64,000 nt of DNA. It comes from Actinophytocola sp035634895. GTDB taxonomy: Bacteria; Actinomycetota; Actinomycetes; Mycobacteriales; Pseudonocardiaceae. Position numbers and translations under genes: made by a program. The first letter of the stretch is position 1; every line of letters starts with the position of its first letter. The stretch covers positions 41,322-105,321 of the forward strand of contig NZ_DASQCC010000124.1 in NCBI RefSeq assembly GCF_035634895.1, in the 5' to 3' direction. The notes under the pieces were generated by a model, which was not told where the DNA came from, ran no database searches, and worked only from the letters and a program-made list of their open reading frames with translations. Positions 9,185 through 17,694 of the stretch are shown one piece after another.

Positions 9185-9227
9185 GGGACGCCACTGGAGC
9201 CGCCGATCCAATGGGGTCCGCGGGGAC

Positions 9228-10274
9228 CTACGGGCTCGAACAGGTGAGTGCCGGCGCCGTGTCGCTCGACGCGTTCGCCGTCAGGCCGAACGACTGGCTG
9301 CCGCCCACCGGTACCGAGCCGTTCCAGTTGGCGTTGCTGACCGTCGCCTGCGTGCCCAGGCTGTCGGTGGTGAGCGTGCCGTTCCAGACGCTGTTGATGG
9401 TCGTGCCGCTGGGGATCGTCCAGCCGACACGCCAGCCGTTGAGCGCGGCCGTGCCCGGGTTGCGGACCGTCACCTGTGCCTGGTAGCCACCCTGCCAGTT
9501 GCCGGTGACCGACCAGGACGCCGTGCACGCGTTGTTCGGCGGCGCGTTCGGGTCCGGCGGGTTGTCGACCACGCCGACGCCGGTGACCTCGCCGCTGCCG
9601 CCGTCGAAGGTGACGTCCGAGCAGCCGTAGAAGGTCTCGTTGGAGTCCGAGCGCTTCCAGACCGAGTAGATGACGTGCCGGCCGGTCTTGCCGGACGGCA
9701 GGTTCGCGGTCCACAGGTACTTGCCGTCGGTCGTGCCGACCGAGCCGGTGACCGGCGGGTGGTCCACCGTCGCGAACGGCTGGGACTCGAGCTCGTCCCA
9801 GCGCAGCGGCTGGTCGGGATCCCAGCCGTCCTTCGTGACGTACAGGTAGAACCAGCCGGGGTGGGCGGCCCACGCGTTGTAGGAGAAGTTGAAGCTCGCG
9901 CCCGAGGTCAGGTGCGTGAGCGGCCAGTTCCCGACCCGGTCGTAGCCGGCGAAGTTCGGGTTGCCGCCGGAGCAGAGCTGGCCGTCGGCGATGAACCCCA
10001 CGGTGCGGCCGGCGCCGTCCGAGCGGAGCACGGAGAACCAGTTGTACAGCGAGTTGTCCCCGCTCTGCGCGACGGCCCCGGAGCAGGCCGAGTTCTTCGG
10101 GACGATGTTGCCCTGCTGGCTCAGGCCGTCCCGCCAGCACAGGAAGGTCCGGCTGCCGGGCGTCATCAGCGCGCCGTGTGCCGACGCGGGCGGTGCGTTG
10201 AGCGTCGCCGCCACCAGGCCGGCCATCAGCATCGCGACGGCGGCCAACACCGTTGTTGCCCTTCTTCGTGTCAT
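9228..10274 (-). CDS. AA10 lytic polysaccharide monooxygenase with C-terminal CBM2
   Basis: This is a 348-residue secreted copper enzyme that oxidatively cleaves cellulose. Signal cleavage after ASA leaves H33 as the mature N-terminus; H33 and H138 (in NAWAAHPGW) form the copper histidine brace. The AA10 domain ends near residue 223. A Pro/Asn-rich linker follows, then a CBM2 (about 248-348) with the conserved Trp residues for binding crystalline cellulose. The ATG at 10274 follows an AAGAAGG ribosome site. The open frame continues far upstream only as antisense of the next gene. It shares a promoter region with the divergent GH9 gene, with one operator per side. Confidence 0.95.
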   Translation of the reverse strand: MTRRRATTVLAAVAMLMAGLVAATLNAPPASAHGALMTPGSRTFLCWRDGLSQQGNIVPKNSACSGAVAQSGDNSLYNWFSVLRSDGAGRTVGFIADGQLCSGGNPNFAGYDRVGNWPLTHLTSGASFNFSYNAWAAHPGWFYLYVTKDGWDPDQPLRWDELESQPFATVDHPPVTGSVGTTDGKYLWTANLPSGKTGRHVIYSVWKRSDSNETFYGCSDVTFDGGSGEVTGVGVVDNPPDPNAPPNNACTASWSVTGNWQGGYQAQVTVRNPGTAALNGWRVGWTIPSGTTINSVWNGTLTTDSLGTQATVSNANWNGSVPVGGSQSFGLTANASSDTAPALTCSSP

Positions 10275-10294
10275 CGTGCCTTCTTTCTTGCGCC

Positions 10295-10308
10295 TGGGAG
10301 CGCTCCCA
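10295..10308. promoter_or_regulatory. CelR/CebR-type operator (perfect) for the AA10 gene
   Basis: TGGGAGCGCTCCCA lies 20 bp upstream of the AA10-CBM2 start, overlapping its likely promoter or leader. It is one of two perfect copies in the 231-bp divergent region 10275-10505. Confidence 0.92.
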
Positions 10309-10467
10309 GTAGTCTGAACGGTAGCCCGGCCGGTTGCCGGCAGGGAACAGTTCGCGTGGCCACGACAAACGATTTGCCCAACGCGCTGGGCCGTTCGGGC
10401 GATAATCGCGAATATACGGTGATCCTGGGTGATGGTCTTCCCAGTCGCGCGGGTGCCCGCTAGATTG

Positions 10468-10481
10468 TGGGAGCGCTCCCA
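10468..10481. promoter_or_regulatory. CelR/CebR-type operator (perfect) for the second GH9 gene
   Basis: TGGGAGCGCTCCCA lies 24 bp upstream of the GTG start of the GH9 gene and ends 11 bp before its AGGAG ribosome site. This spacing suggests that the repressor blocks transcription elongation or covers the start of the transcript. Confidence 0.92.
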
Positions 10482-10505
10482 ATCTCGGGCAAAGGAGATC
10501 ACACC

Positions 10506-12770
10506 GTGGTGATCAGGAACTGGTGGCGTGCGCTGACGGCCGCCGCCGTGCTCGTGGCCCTGGGTGGGCCGCTGGCCGCGTCCGCGGAAGCCGTCGCGTA
10601 CGAGCGGATCGTGAACGGCAGCTTCGACTCCGGCGCCGCGGACCCGTGGTGGACGGGCGCCGGCACCCTCGGGCACGTCCCCGGCGGCGAGTTCTGCGTG
10701 GACGTCACCGGCGGCACCGCGAACGGCTGGGAGGCGTTGGTCGGGCAGAACGGCGTGCCCTACGAGGCCGGCCAGTCCTACACGCTGACCTTCGACGCCC
10801 GCGCCACGACACCGCAGCAGGTCTCCGCGGTGGCGGGCGAGGCGGTGGAGCCGTTCCGGCAGATCGCGAAGCTGGACGCGAACCTGACGGCCGAGCCGAG
10901 GACGTTCACGTTCACCTTCACGTCCTTCCTCGACTTCCCGGCGGCCGGCAACGGCCAGCTGACGTTCTGGCTCGGCGGCCAGAGCTTCGACAACACCGTG
11001 TGCGTGGACAACGTGTCGCTGACCGGCGGCGTGCTGCCGCCGCCGGGTCTCGAGCCGGCCCCGCCGATCCGCGTCAACCAGGTCGGCTACGTGCCGGGAC
11101 TGCCGAAACAGGCGAGCGTCGCCACCGACTCGTCCACGCCACTGCCGTGGACGCTCAGGAACGCGCGCGGCGCGGCGGTCGCGCACGGCCGGACCATCCC
11201 GAAGGGCCTGGACGCGGGCTCCGGTGAGAACGTTCACATCGCCGACTTCTCGGCGTACGACAGGCCGGGCACCGGGTACACGCTGTCCGTCGACGGGGAC
11301 ACCAGCTTCCCGTTCGACATCTCGACGACCGCGCTGACCGGACTGCGGTACGACTCGCTGGAGTTCTTCTACCACCAGCGCAGCGGCACCCCGATCGAGG
11401 AGCGCTACGTCGGTGCGGCGCACGCGCGCCCGGCCGGGCATGTGAACGTTCTCCCGAACCAGGGCGACAACAACGTGCCGTGCCGCGCGGACCTGGCGTG
11501 CGGCTACGCGCTCGACGTGCGGGGCGGCTGGTACGACGCGGGCGACCACGGCAAGTACGTGGTGAACGGCGGCATCGCGGCGTGGGAGCTCCAGAACTCC
11601 TACGAGCGGACGCTGCGCCTCGGTGACGTCCGGGCGCTCGGCGACGGCACGCTCGCGATTCCCGAACGGTCGAACGGCGTGCCCGACGTGCTGGACGAGG
11701 CACGCTGGGAGGTCGAGTTCCTGATGAGGATGCAGGTGCCCGACGGTCAGCCGCTGGCCGGCATGGCGCACCACAAGATCCACGACCAGCAGTGGACGGG
11801 CCTGCCGCTCCTGCCCGACCAGGATCCGCAGCCACGCCGGCTGTCCGCGCCGAGCACCGCGGCCACCCTGAACCTGGCGGCCGCGGCGGCGCAGGCGTCC
11901 CGCCTGTGGAAGAGGTACGACCCGGCGTTCGCGACGCGCGCGCTCACGGCCGCGGAGAAGGCGTACGCGGCGGCGAAGGCGCACCCGGCAATGCTGGCCG
12001 ACCCGGACGACGGCCAGGGCGGCGGCACCTACAGCGACGGCGACGTGTCCGACGAGTTCTACTGGGCTGCGGCCGAACTGTTCGCGACGACGGGCCGGTA
12101 CCGCGCGGACGTGACGGGTTCCCCGCGCTACGGCGGCAAGAGCCTCAGCGACCGCGGCATGGACTGGGCGGCGACGGGCGCACTGGGCGACATCACCCTG
12201 GCGATCGTGCCGACCGGCCTTCCGCCGGCGGAGGTGGGCGCCATCAGGTCGGCGGTCGCGCGAGCGGCCGACCAGGACCTGGCGAACATGGCGTCGGCCG
12301 GCCACCCCGCGCCGTACCGAACGGACGACGGCCGCTACGAGTGGGGCTCGAACGGCCTGGTCGCGAACAACGGTGTGATCATGGCGCTGGCCTACGACCT
12401 GACCCACCGCCCGAAGTACCGAGACGGCGCGTTCGCCGCGCTGAACTACCTACTCGGCCGCAACCCGACGAACTACTCCTACGTGGCCGGCTACGGTGAC
12501 CAGCCGGTGCAGAACGTGCACCACAGGTTCTGGGCACACCAGCTGGACCCGTCGCTGCCGACCGCCCCGCCCGGCGCGCTGTCGGGCGGCCCGAACAGCG
12601 GGCTGCAGGACCCGGTGGCGGCGCGGCTGCTGACGGGGTGCGCACCACAGCGGTGTTTCGTCGACCGCACGGAGGCGTACTCGGTCAACGAGGTCGCGAT
12701 CAACTGGAACTCGGCACTGGCCTGGCTGTCGAACTGGACCGCCGAACAGTCGACGGCGGCGGGACGGTGA
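10506..12770 (+). CDS. Secreted GH9 cellulase with N-terminal CBM4 and Ig-like domain
   Basis: This is a 754-residue cellulase of CenC/Cel9B architecture. It has a signal peptide (1-30), a CBM4/9 module (about 32-172, beginning YERIVNGSFD), an immunoglobulin-like CelD_N domain (about 187-272) and a GH9 catalytic domain (about 275-745). The DAGDH motif gives D344/D347, and SVNEVAINWNSA gives the acid E729. The subsite arrangement differs from the CBM3c-type enzyme encoded at 6.5-8.5 kb, so the two are complementary. The GTG at 10506 is chosen because AGGAG (10493-10497) sits 8 bp before it; the open frame upstream runs through the operator. Confidence 0.94.
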   Translation: MVIRNWWRALTAAAVLVALGGPLAASAEAVAYERIVNGSFDSGAADPWWTGAGTLGHVPGGEFCVDVTGGTANGWEALVGQNGVPYEAGQSYTLTFDARATTPQQVSAVAGEAVEPFRQIAKLDANLTAEPRTFTFTFTSFLDFPAAGNGQLTFWLGGQSFDNTVCVDNVSLTGGVLPPPGLEPAPPIRVNQVGYVPGLPKQASVATDSSTPLPWTLRNARGAAVAHGRTIPKGLDAGSGENVHIADFSAYDRPGTGYTLSVDGDTSFPFDISTTALTGLRYDSLEFFYHQRSGTPIEERYVGAAHARPAGHVNVLPNQGDNNVPCRADLACGYALDVRGGWYDAGDHGKYVVNGGIAAWELQNSYERTLRLGDVRALGDGTLAIPERSNGVPDVLDEARWEVEFLMRMQVPDGQPLAGMAHHKIHDQQWTGLPLLPDQDPQPRRLSAPSTAATLNLAAAAAQASRLWKRYDPAFATRALTAAEKAYAAAKAHPAMLADPDDGQGGGTYSDGDVSDEFYWAAAELFATTGRYRADVTGSPRYGGKSLSDRGMDWAATGALGDITLAIVPTGLPPAEVGAIRSAVARAADQDLANMASAGHPAPYRTDDGRYEWGSNGLVANNGVIMALAYDLTHRPKYRDGAFAALNYLLGRNPTNYSYVAGYGDQPVQNVHHRFWAHQLDPSLPTAPPGALSGGPNSGLQDPVAARLLTGCAPQRCFVDRTEAYSVNEVAINWNSALAWLSNWTAEQSTAAGR

Positions 12771-12824
12771 CGGTCGACTTCACGGCAACCAGGAAGGGTC
12801 AACGCACAACACCGACCATGAACG

Positions 12825-12889
12825 GTGTGGCGTGACCCGGGCGAGGGCCGGTCTCCCCGCACGGCCGGCCCTCGCCGATCACGCCACAC
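12825..12889. terminator. Two-tier stem-loop terminator between convergent genes
   Basis: An outer 11-bp stem (GTGTGGCGTGA with TCACGCCACAC) encloses an inner 11-bp stem (GCGAGGGCCGG with CCGGCCCTCGC). It separates the GH9 gene from the convergent CebR-like gene. The rest of the 315-bp gap 12771-13085 shows no gene or other repeat that I can support. Confidence 0.8.
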
Positions 12890-13085
12890 CCGAGAAGCCG
12901 AAAAATTTCGCTGAAGTCAGCCCCAGAATGGAGAGTAGGCAGCCCCCACCCGATCCCGGGGGCACCCCGCCACGCCAGTCTACCGGGTGGCACTGACAAA
13001 ACCCCTGGTCGGCGAGGGCTGTGGATAACTTTCACACGGTTGGGGCGAGCGAAACCGACACTCGTGGGGGAGGTGACTCCGTGTG

Positions 13086-14123
13086 TCAGGCCGACTCGCG
13101 GCAGATCAGTTCTGTCGGGAGGATGACCGGGCTCAGTGTGGTGTCGCGGTCGCGGAGTTGGGTGATCAGGAGCTTCGCCAGCTCGTGGCCCATCTCCTGG
13201 ATCGGCTGGCGCACGCTCGTCAGTGTGGGGTCCGTGTGCCGGGCCACCTCGGAGTCGTCGAAGCCGATCACCGCCACGTCGTCCGGGACGCGGCGGCCCG
13301 CTGCGCGCAACGTGCGTAGCGCCCCGGCCGCCATGAGGTCGCTCGCGGCGAAGATCGCGTCGAGGGTCGGGTCCTTCGCCAGCAGCTCCCGGGTCGCCGC
13401 CTCGCCGCTCGCCTGGCCGAAGTCGCCCTGGGCCACCAGCCGGGTGACCCCGCGCTTGCCGCGCAGCGCCGAGCGGAAGCCGGCCAGCCGGTCGATGCCG
13501 GCCGCCATGTCCTGGGGGCCGGTGATCGTCGCGATGCGGCGGCGGCCCTGGCGGTACAGGTAGTCCGTCGCGATGCGGGCGCCCGACTCGTTGTCCGCGT
13601 CGACGTACGGGGTCGCGCCGATGTCGGACATCGGGCGGCCGATCAGGGCGACCGGCGTGCCGGCCGCCATCAGGTTGCGGGGAAGCGGGTCGTCGCCGTG
13701 CAGGGAGATCAGCAGGACGCCGTCGACGTGGCCGTTGCGGACCTGCTGCTCGACCCGTCCGTGCTGGCGTGGCGTGTTGGCCATCATCAGGTTCAGCTGC
13801 AGGGGAGTGTTGGACAGCTCGTGGGACAGCCCGCGCACGATGCTCGCGAAGAACGGCTCGCCGAACACGCGGTCCTCGGACTCGGACACCACAAGCAACA
13901 CCGTGTCACTCCGCTGGGTGACCAGGCTGCGTGCGGCGTGGTTCGGCACGTACCCCAGCTTGCGGATCGCGTCCTGCACCGCCTTCAACGCCCACGGGCT
14001 CACCTCGAGCGAACCGTTGACGACCCGCGACGCCGTGCCCCGGGAGACGTTCGCCTCGATCGCGACCTGTTCCAGTGTTGGGCGCCCGCTCGCCCGTGTA
14101 CGACGGCTGTCTTGCGTCGTCAT
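13086..14123 (-). CDS. cebR: LacI family repressor, CebR/CelR-like
   Basis: This is a 345-residue LacI-family repressor. The helix-turn-helix (TLEQVAIEANVSRGTASRVV) is at about 16-35 and a hinge precedes the effector domain. Motifs such as VDGVLLISLHGDDPLP, RIATITGPQDM and LTSVRQPIQEMG match those I recall from Streptomyces CebR, the cellobiose-responsive repressor. It lies in the centre of six palindromes of the exact CebR/CelR type, so it is the obvious ligand for them. The ATG at 14123 follows GGGAG. Two operator copies upstream, shared with the divergent GH6 gene, suggest autoregulation. The symbol is by similarity, not experiment. Confidence 0.85.
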   Translation of the reverse strand: MTTQDSRRTRASGRPTLEQVAIEANVSRGTASRVVNGSLEVSPWALKAVQDAIRKLGYVPNHAARSLVTQRSDTVLLVVSESEDRVFGEPFFASIVRGLSHELSNTPLQLNLMMANTPRQHGRVEQQVRNGHVDGVLLISLHGDDPLPRNLMAAGTPVALIGRPMSDIGATPYVDADNESGARIATDYLYRQGRRRIATITGPQDMAAGIDRLAGFRSALRGKRGVTRLVAQGDFGQASGEAATRELLAKDPTLDAIFAASDLMAAGALRTLRAAGRRVPDDVAVIGFDDSEVARHTDPTLTSVRQPIQEMGHELAKLLITQLRDRDTTLSPVILPTELICRESA

Positions 14124-14280
14124 GCCGCACTCCCGCTTTCCCGCTCCCGCTATGGTGATTCGGGCGCCGCGAACGGCGCCGTCCCGCCTCACGTATGCTC
14201 GTCCCCGTCGCCCTGCGCACACGCGTTGGCGCGGACGGTGCCCGCCTCGTCGCGTGCACCCCGCATCCCGGCCATGATAC

Positions 14281-14294
14281 TGGGAACCCTCCCA
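14281..14294. promoter_or_regulatory. Imperfect CelR/CebR-type operator
   Basis: TGGGAACCCTCCCA keeps both TGGGA/TCCCA arms but differs in the centre of the consensus. It lies between the divergent cebR-like and GH6 genes, 157 bp from the former. It may be the autoregulatory site. Confidence 0.6.
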
Positions 14295-14350
14295 GACGCG
14301 TCCGTTCCTTGACTCGGCGTGGCGGACCCAGCACACTGGGAAACGCATTT

Positions 14351-14364
14351 TGGGAACGCTCCCA
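14351..14364. promoter_or_regulatory. CelR/CebR-type operator of the GH6 gene
   Basis: TGGGAACGCTCCCA differs from the perfect palindrome at one position and lies 32 bp upstream of the GH6 start codon. Confidence 0.85.
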
Positions 14365-14396
14365 TCCGACTTCGCGCGTATTTACCGGAGGTATGG

Positions 14397-15332
14397 ATGG
14401 TGTTGAGGAAATGGGTGGTCGCCATCGGCGTCATCGCCGGAGTGGCGGCGTCCGCGAGCCCCGCGGCCGCCGCGCCGTCGGTGTTCTATGTGGACCCCGA
14501 GACCAACGCGGCCCGCTGGGTCGCCGCCAACCCGAACGACGGCCGCACCGCCGTGATCCGTGACCGGATCGCGAGCGTGCCGCAGGCGCGGTGGTTCACG
14601 ACCACCAACACGGCCACGGTGCGTGCACAGGTCAGCGGCTTCGTCGGCGCGGCGGCCGCGGCCGGCAAGATCCCGATCATGGTCGTCTACGACATCCCGA
14701 ACCGCGACTGCGGCGGGGCCAGCTCGGGTGGCGCGCCCTCCCATGCGGCCTACCGGGCGTGGGTGGACGAGGTCGCCGCCGGCCTCGCGGGCCGGCCGGC
14801 CTACATCGTGCTCGAGCCCGACGTGCTGGCGCTGATGACCAACTGCCAGAACGCGACACAGCAGGCGGAGACGAGAAGTTCCATCGCCTACGCGGGAAAG
14901 CGGCTCAAGGCCGGCTCGGCGCAGGCGAAGGTCTACTTCGACATCGGGCACTCCGCGTGGCTGTCGGCGGGCGAGGCCGCGAACCGGCTGCGTGCCGCCG
15001 ACATCGCGAACAGCGCGGACGGCATCTCGACGAACGTGTCCAACTACCGGACGAGCTCGGCCGAGGTCGGCTACGCCAAGGCGATTCTCTCGAACCTCGG
15101 CGGCGGGCGGCTACACGCGGTGATCGACACGAGCCGTAACGGCAACGGGCCGTTGGGCAGCGAGTGGTGCGATCCGGCCGGTCGCAGGGTCGGCACGCCG
15201 AGCACCACCGAGACGGGCGACGCGCAGATCGACGCGTTCCTGTGGGTGAAGTTGCCGGGCGAGGCGGACGGCTGCATCGCGACGGCCGGTCAGTTCGTGC
15301 CGCAGCGAGCCTACGAACTCGCCAACGGCTGA
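14397..15332 (+). CDS. Secreted GH6 endoglucanase (Cel6A type), catalytic domain only
   Basis: This is a 311-residue cellulase. After a signal peptide (1-26) the whole protein is a GH6 barrel very similar in motif order to Thermobifida Cel6A. NRDCGG contains D104 and YIVLEPD contains the proton donor D142. VIDTSRNGNGP and LWVKLPGEADG form the substrate cleft. The short loops indicate an endoglucanase rather than a tunnel-type exocellulase. There is no CBM. The ATG at 14397 is preferred over the out-of-frame ATG at 14393 because GGAGG (14387-14391) is 5 bp upstream and the signal peptide begins there. Confidence 0.94.
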   Translation: MVLRKWVVAIGVIAGVAASASPAAAAPSVFYVDPETNAARWVAANPNDGRTAVIRDRIASVPQARWFTTTNTATVRAQVSGFVGAAAAAGKIPIMVVYDIPNRDCGGASSGGAPSHAAYRAWVDEVAAGLAGRPAYIVLEPDVLALMTNCQNATQQAETRSSIAYAGKRLKAGSAQAKVYFDIGHSAWLSAGEAANRLRAADIANSADGISTNVSNYRTSSAEVGYAKAILSNLGGGRLHAVIDTSRNGNGPLGSEWCDPAGRRVGTPSTTETGDAQIDAFLWVKLPGEADGCIATAGQFVPQRAYELANG

Positions 15333-15347
15333 TTCCCGGACGGCGCG

Positions 15348-15387
15348 GAAATATCGGCGAGGGACAAATTCCCTTGCCGATATTTTC
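15348..15387 (+). terminator. Intrinsic terminator after the GH6 gene
   Basis: GAAATATCGGCGAGGG pairs with CCCTTGCCGATATTTTC around a short loop, and the descending arm ends in TATTTTC. It starts 16 bp after the GH6 stop codon. Confidence 0.8.
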
Positions 15388-15627
15388 GTCCTGACGCGTG
15401 TTACGGGATCGATTGAAGTTCCCTCGATCGGCCTAAGATCAACAGCCGAACAGCCCAGCGTGACGGCGTTCCCCTGGCCTACCCGAAAGACTGCGACTGA
15501 ACGACTCCTGAACAGCCTAGTCGACGCCCGTTTTGTCCAGTATGAATACTACGTTCCGTAGCGGGTTCGCGTCGGCTTCGCCCGAACGGGCTTCACGTGT
15601 CCGGTCTGCACCGTTACAGTTGGATAC

Positions 15628-15641
15628 TGGGAGCGTTCCCA
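15628..15641. promoter_or_regulatory. CelR/CebR-type operator upstream of a GH6 remnant and the second AA10 gene
   Basis: TGGGAGCGTTCCCA differs from the perfect palindrome at one base. It lies 36 bp before a start codon with good ribosome site (AAAGGAG) that now opens only a broken reading frame. The next intact gene, AA10 at 16011, is about 370 bp downstream and probably still depends on this site. The stretch 15388-15627 shows no gene. Confidence 0.88.
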
Positions 15642-15677
15642 AATTCTCCCGGAACCTTGCGGACAAAGGAGTTCATC

Positions 15678-15986
15678 ATGCGTTCCGCCATCGCACGGGG
15701 CATGCCGCGGAAAGGCATGCCCCGTGCGATGGCCGCCGCCGTCGCGCGAGCGTCGGCGTCTTTCTTCTTCGCTGGCGCCTGGGTGCCACGGCGCTCGCAC
15801 CCGGAGTCGACGACCCATATGCCGGCGCGGGGTCCACGTGAATACCGAATGGACCACGAAGGCCGCGGCCGAACCGGGCACCGACGCGGGTGGGCGGAAC
15901 GAACCGCCGGGCGAGTCGGGGCGCCATCGAGGAGATCCCGAACGACGAGGCAGGGCCGGATACGCGACGCGCATCCGCCGTTGTGA
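15678..15986 (+). pseudogene. Collapsed remnant of a secreted GH6 exocellulase (Cel6B/CbhA type)
   Basis: This 309-bp segment preserves pieces of both ends of a GH6 exocellulase in three frames. An ATG with AAAGGAG leads into a disrupted signal peptide. In another frame comes LGATALAPGVDDPYAGAG, the usual mature N-terminus. A one-base slip gives VNTEWTTKAAAEPG, a conserved exocellulase segment. Immediately after come EPPGES and, in another frame, AIEEIPNDEAG, which belong near the C-terminus of the family. The frame ending at 15986 closes with DAHPPL, like the terminal AYPPL of these enzymes. Roughly 400 codons are missing. The upstream CebR operator is intact. A sequencing artefact could create single slips but not the large deletion. 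Confidence 0.7.
15687..15733. repeat. Perfect 20-bp inverted repeat inside the GH6 remnant
   Basis: GCCATCGCACGGGGCATGCC (15687-15706) and its exact reverse complement (15714-15733) flank a 7-base loop, GCGGAAA. It lies within the first 20 codons of the remnant, where the signal peptide should be. The transcript of the downstream AA10 gene would carry this strong hairpin 280 nt before its start codon. Confidence 0.85.
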
Positions 15987-16010
15987 CCGAAAACCAGAGG
16001 AGTGAGGCAA

Positions 16011-16649
16011 GTGTCGATCCGACTACGTGCCGTCGCCGTGCTCGCGGCAGCGGCCGCCCTGCTGGTCGGCTTGGCGCAGCCGGCCGGCGCGCACGGCAGC
16101 ACCACCGACCCGCCGTCCCGCAACTACGGTTGCTGGCAGCGGTGGGGGAACGACTTCCAGAACCCGGCGATGGCCACCCAGGACCCGATGTGCTGGCAGG
16201 CCTGGCAGACGGAGACGCAGGCCATGTGGAACTGGAACGGCCTGTACCGCGAGGGGGTCGCCGGCAACCACCAGGCGGCCATCCCGGACGGTCAGCTCTG
16301 CAGTGCCGGCCGCACCCAGGGTGGCCGGTACCGGGCCATGGACGCGGTGGGTGCCTGGAAGGCAGCCGACAAGCCGAGGAACTTCACCGTCAACGTGTTG
16401 GACCAGGCGCTGCATGGCGCGGACTACTACCTGGTCTACATCACGAGACAGGGCTTCGACCCGCTGACGCAACCACTGCGCTGGTCGGATCTGGAGCTGG
16501 TGAAGCAGGTCGGGAAGACGCCGCCGCAGAGCAACACGCTGATTCCGGTGAACGCGGGCAACCGCACCGGCCGCCACATCGTGTACACGATCTGGCAGGC
16601 GAGTCACCTGGACCAGTCGTACTACTTCTGTAGCGACGTCAACTTCTAG
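16011..16649 (+). CDS. AA10 lytic polysaccharide monooxygenase, catalytic domain only
   Basis: This is a 212-residue secreted copper monooxygenase. Signal cleavage after PAGA exposes H28; the second brace histidine is H135 in DQALHGADYY. Motifs NYGCWQRWG, AMWNWNGLYRE and SYYFCSDVNF match the single-domain Thermobifida E7-type enzymes, which act on cellulose and often on chitin. The GTG at 16011 is preferred over GTG at 16002 because GAGGAG lies 8 bp before it. No CBM is attached, unlike the AA10-CBM2 protein encoded at 9.2-10.3 kb. It lies directly downstream of the GH6 remnant and now probably uses that gene's promoter and operator. Confidence 0.94.
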   Translation: MSIRLRAVAVLAAAAALLVGLAQPAGAHGSTTDPPSRNYGCWQRWGNDFQNPAMATQDPMCWQAWQTETQAMWNWNGLYREGVAGNHQAAIPDGQLCSAGRTQGGRYRAMDAVGAWKAADKPRNFTVNVLDQALHGADYYLVYITRQGFDPLTQPLRWSDLELVKQVGKTPPQSNTLIPVNAGNRTGRHIVYTIWQASHLDQSYYFCSDVNF

Positions 16650-16662
16650 ACCCCCACGGGGG

Positions 16663-16702
16663 AGAAGTGGCGGCCACTCCCGGAAGGGTGGCCGCCACTT
16701 CT
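16663..16702. terminator. Bidirectional stem-loop terminator
   Basis: A perfect 15-bp stem (AGAAGTGGCGGCCAC with its complement) and a 10-base loop lie between the convergent AA10 and hydrolase genes. Confidence 0.85.
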
Positions 16703-16706
16703 GTCG

Positions 16707-17540
16707 TCATGCCTTCAGGAAGTCCAGCAGCTCGCTGGTGACCTCGTCGGCATGGGTCCACAGTAGACCGTGCGGCGCGTTCTCGATCTCGACGTACTTC
16801 GCGGCCGGCAGCAGCTTGTGGAAGCGGCGGCCGGTGGCGTCGATCGGGAGGATGTTGTCGGCGGTGCCGTGCAGGATCAGCGCCGGCACGTCGATCTTCG
16901 GGATGTCCGCGCGGAAGTCGGTGACCCACGTGGGCACCGCGGCACTGGAGGCGAACCAGGACGCGGCGGCCGCGACGTTCCAGCTGTTACGCAGCGCCTC
17001 CTCGGACAGCCGGGTGCCGAGGTTGTCGTCGGTGTTGTAGAAGTTCTTGTAGAACTCGGTGAAGTAGGCGTACCGGTCGGCCTTCACGGCGGCGGAGATG
17101 CCGTCGAAAACCTCCTGTGGCACACCTTCCGGGTTGTCGTCGGTCTTGAGCAGGAACGGCTCCAGCGATGCGAGGAACGCGACCTTCGCCACCCGTGCCG
17201 AGCCGTAGGCGCCGACGTACCTGGCGACCTCGCCGGTGCCCATCGAGAAACCGACCAGCACGACGTCGTTCAGGTCCAGCGTGTCCAGGACGACCTTGAG
17301 GTCGTGGGCGAACGTGTCGTAGTCGTAGCCGGTCGTCGGCTGGCTCGACCGGCCGAAGCCGCGGCGGTCATAGGTGATGACGCGGTAGCCGGCGGCCAGG
17401 AGCGCGGCACTCTGCTTCTCCCAGGAGTGTCCGTCCAGGGGGTAGCCATGGATGAGGACGACCGGCTGACCCTCGCCGTGGTCCTCGTAGTACAGCTCGA
17501 TATCGGTGGAGTTCTCGGTCCCGACCGTGACGAATGCCAT
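16707..17540 (-). CDS. Alpha/beta hydrolase of the non-haem chloroperoxidase family
   Basis: This is a 277-residue alpha/beta hydrolase. The nucleophile elbow GFSMGTGE gives S99; D228 (GTADN) and H257 (NAPHGL) complete the triad. The HGYPLDGHSW oxyanion segment is typical of cofactor-free haloperoxidases and related esterases that make peracids from carboxylic acids. No signal peptide is present, so it is cytoplasmic. The ATG at 17540 follows AAAGGA; the frame is open further upstream without similarity. It is flanked by secreted glycanases but nothing ties it to them. The true substrate may be a lactone or ester. Confidence 0.87.
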   Translation of the reverse strand: MAFVTVGTENSTDIELYYEDHGEGQPVVLIHGYPLDGHSWEKQSAALLAAGYRVITYDRRGFGRSSQPTTGYDYDTFAHDLKVVLDTLDLNDVVLVGFSMGTGEVARYVGAYGSARVAKVAFLASLEPFLLKTDDNPEGVPQEVFDGISAAVKADRYAYFTEFYKNFYNTDDNLGTRLSEEALRNSWNVAAAASWFASSAAVPTWVTDFRADIPKIDVPALILHGTADNILPIDATGRRFHKLLPAAKYVEIENAPHGLLWTHADEVTSELLDFLKA

Positions 17541-17694
17541 CGCGCTTTCCTTTGCTCGACCCAGGAGAACGGTCGTTCTCTCGTGTCGGTCAACCTGTGG
17601 GCGCGAGCTGGCATTCCGGTTGTGAGTCATGACACGGACCGGTGCGTGCGTGGCCGGAGTGGTGGCCACGCACGCACCGAGTACGGATTCCTGG

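Noticed and set aside
9228..12407. A 1059-codon open minus-strand frame covering the AA10-CBM2 gene and most of the GH9 gene
   Set aside because: Only the part below 10274 encodes AA10. The rest is antisense to the GH9 gene, Arg/Gly/Val-rich, and has no domain.
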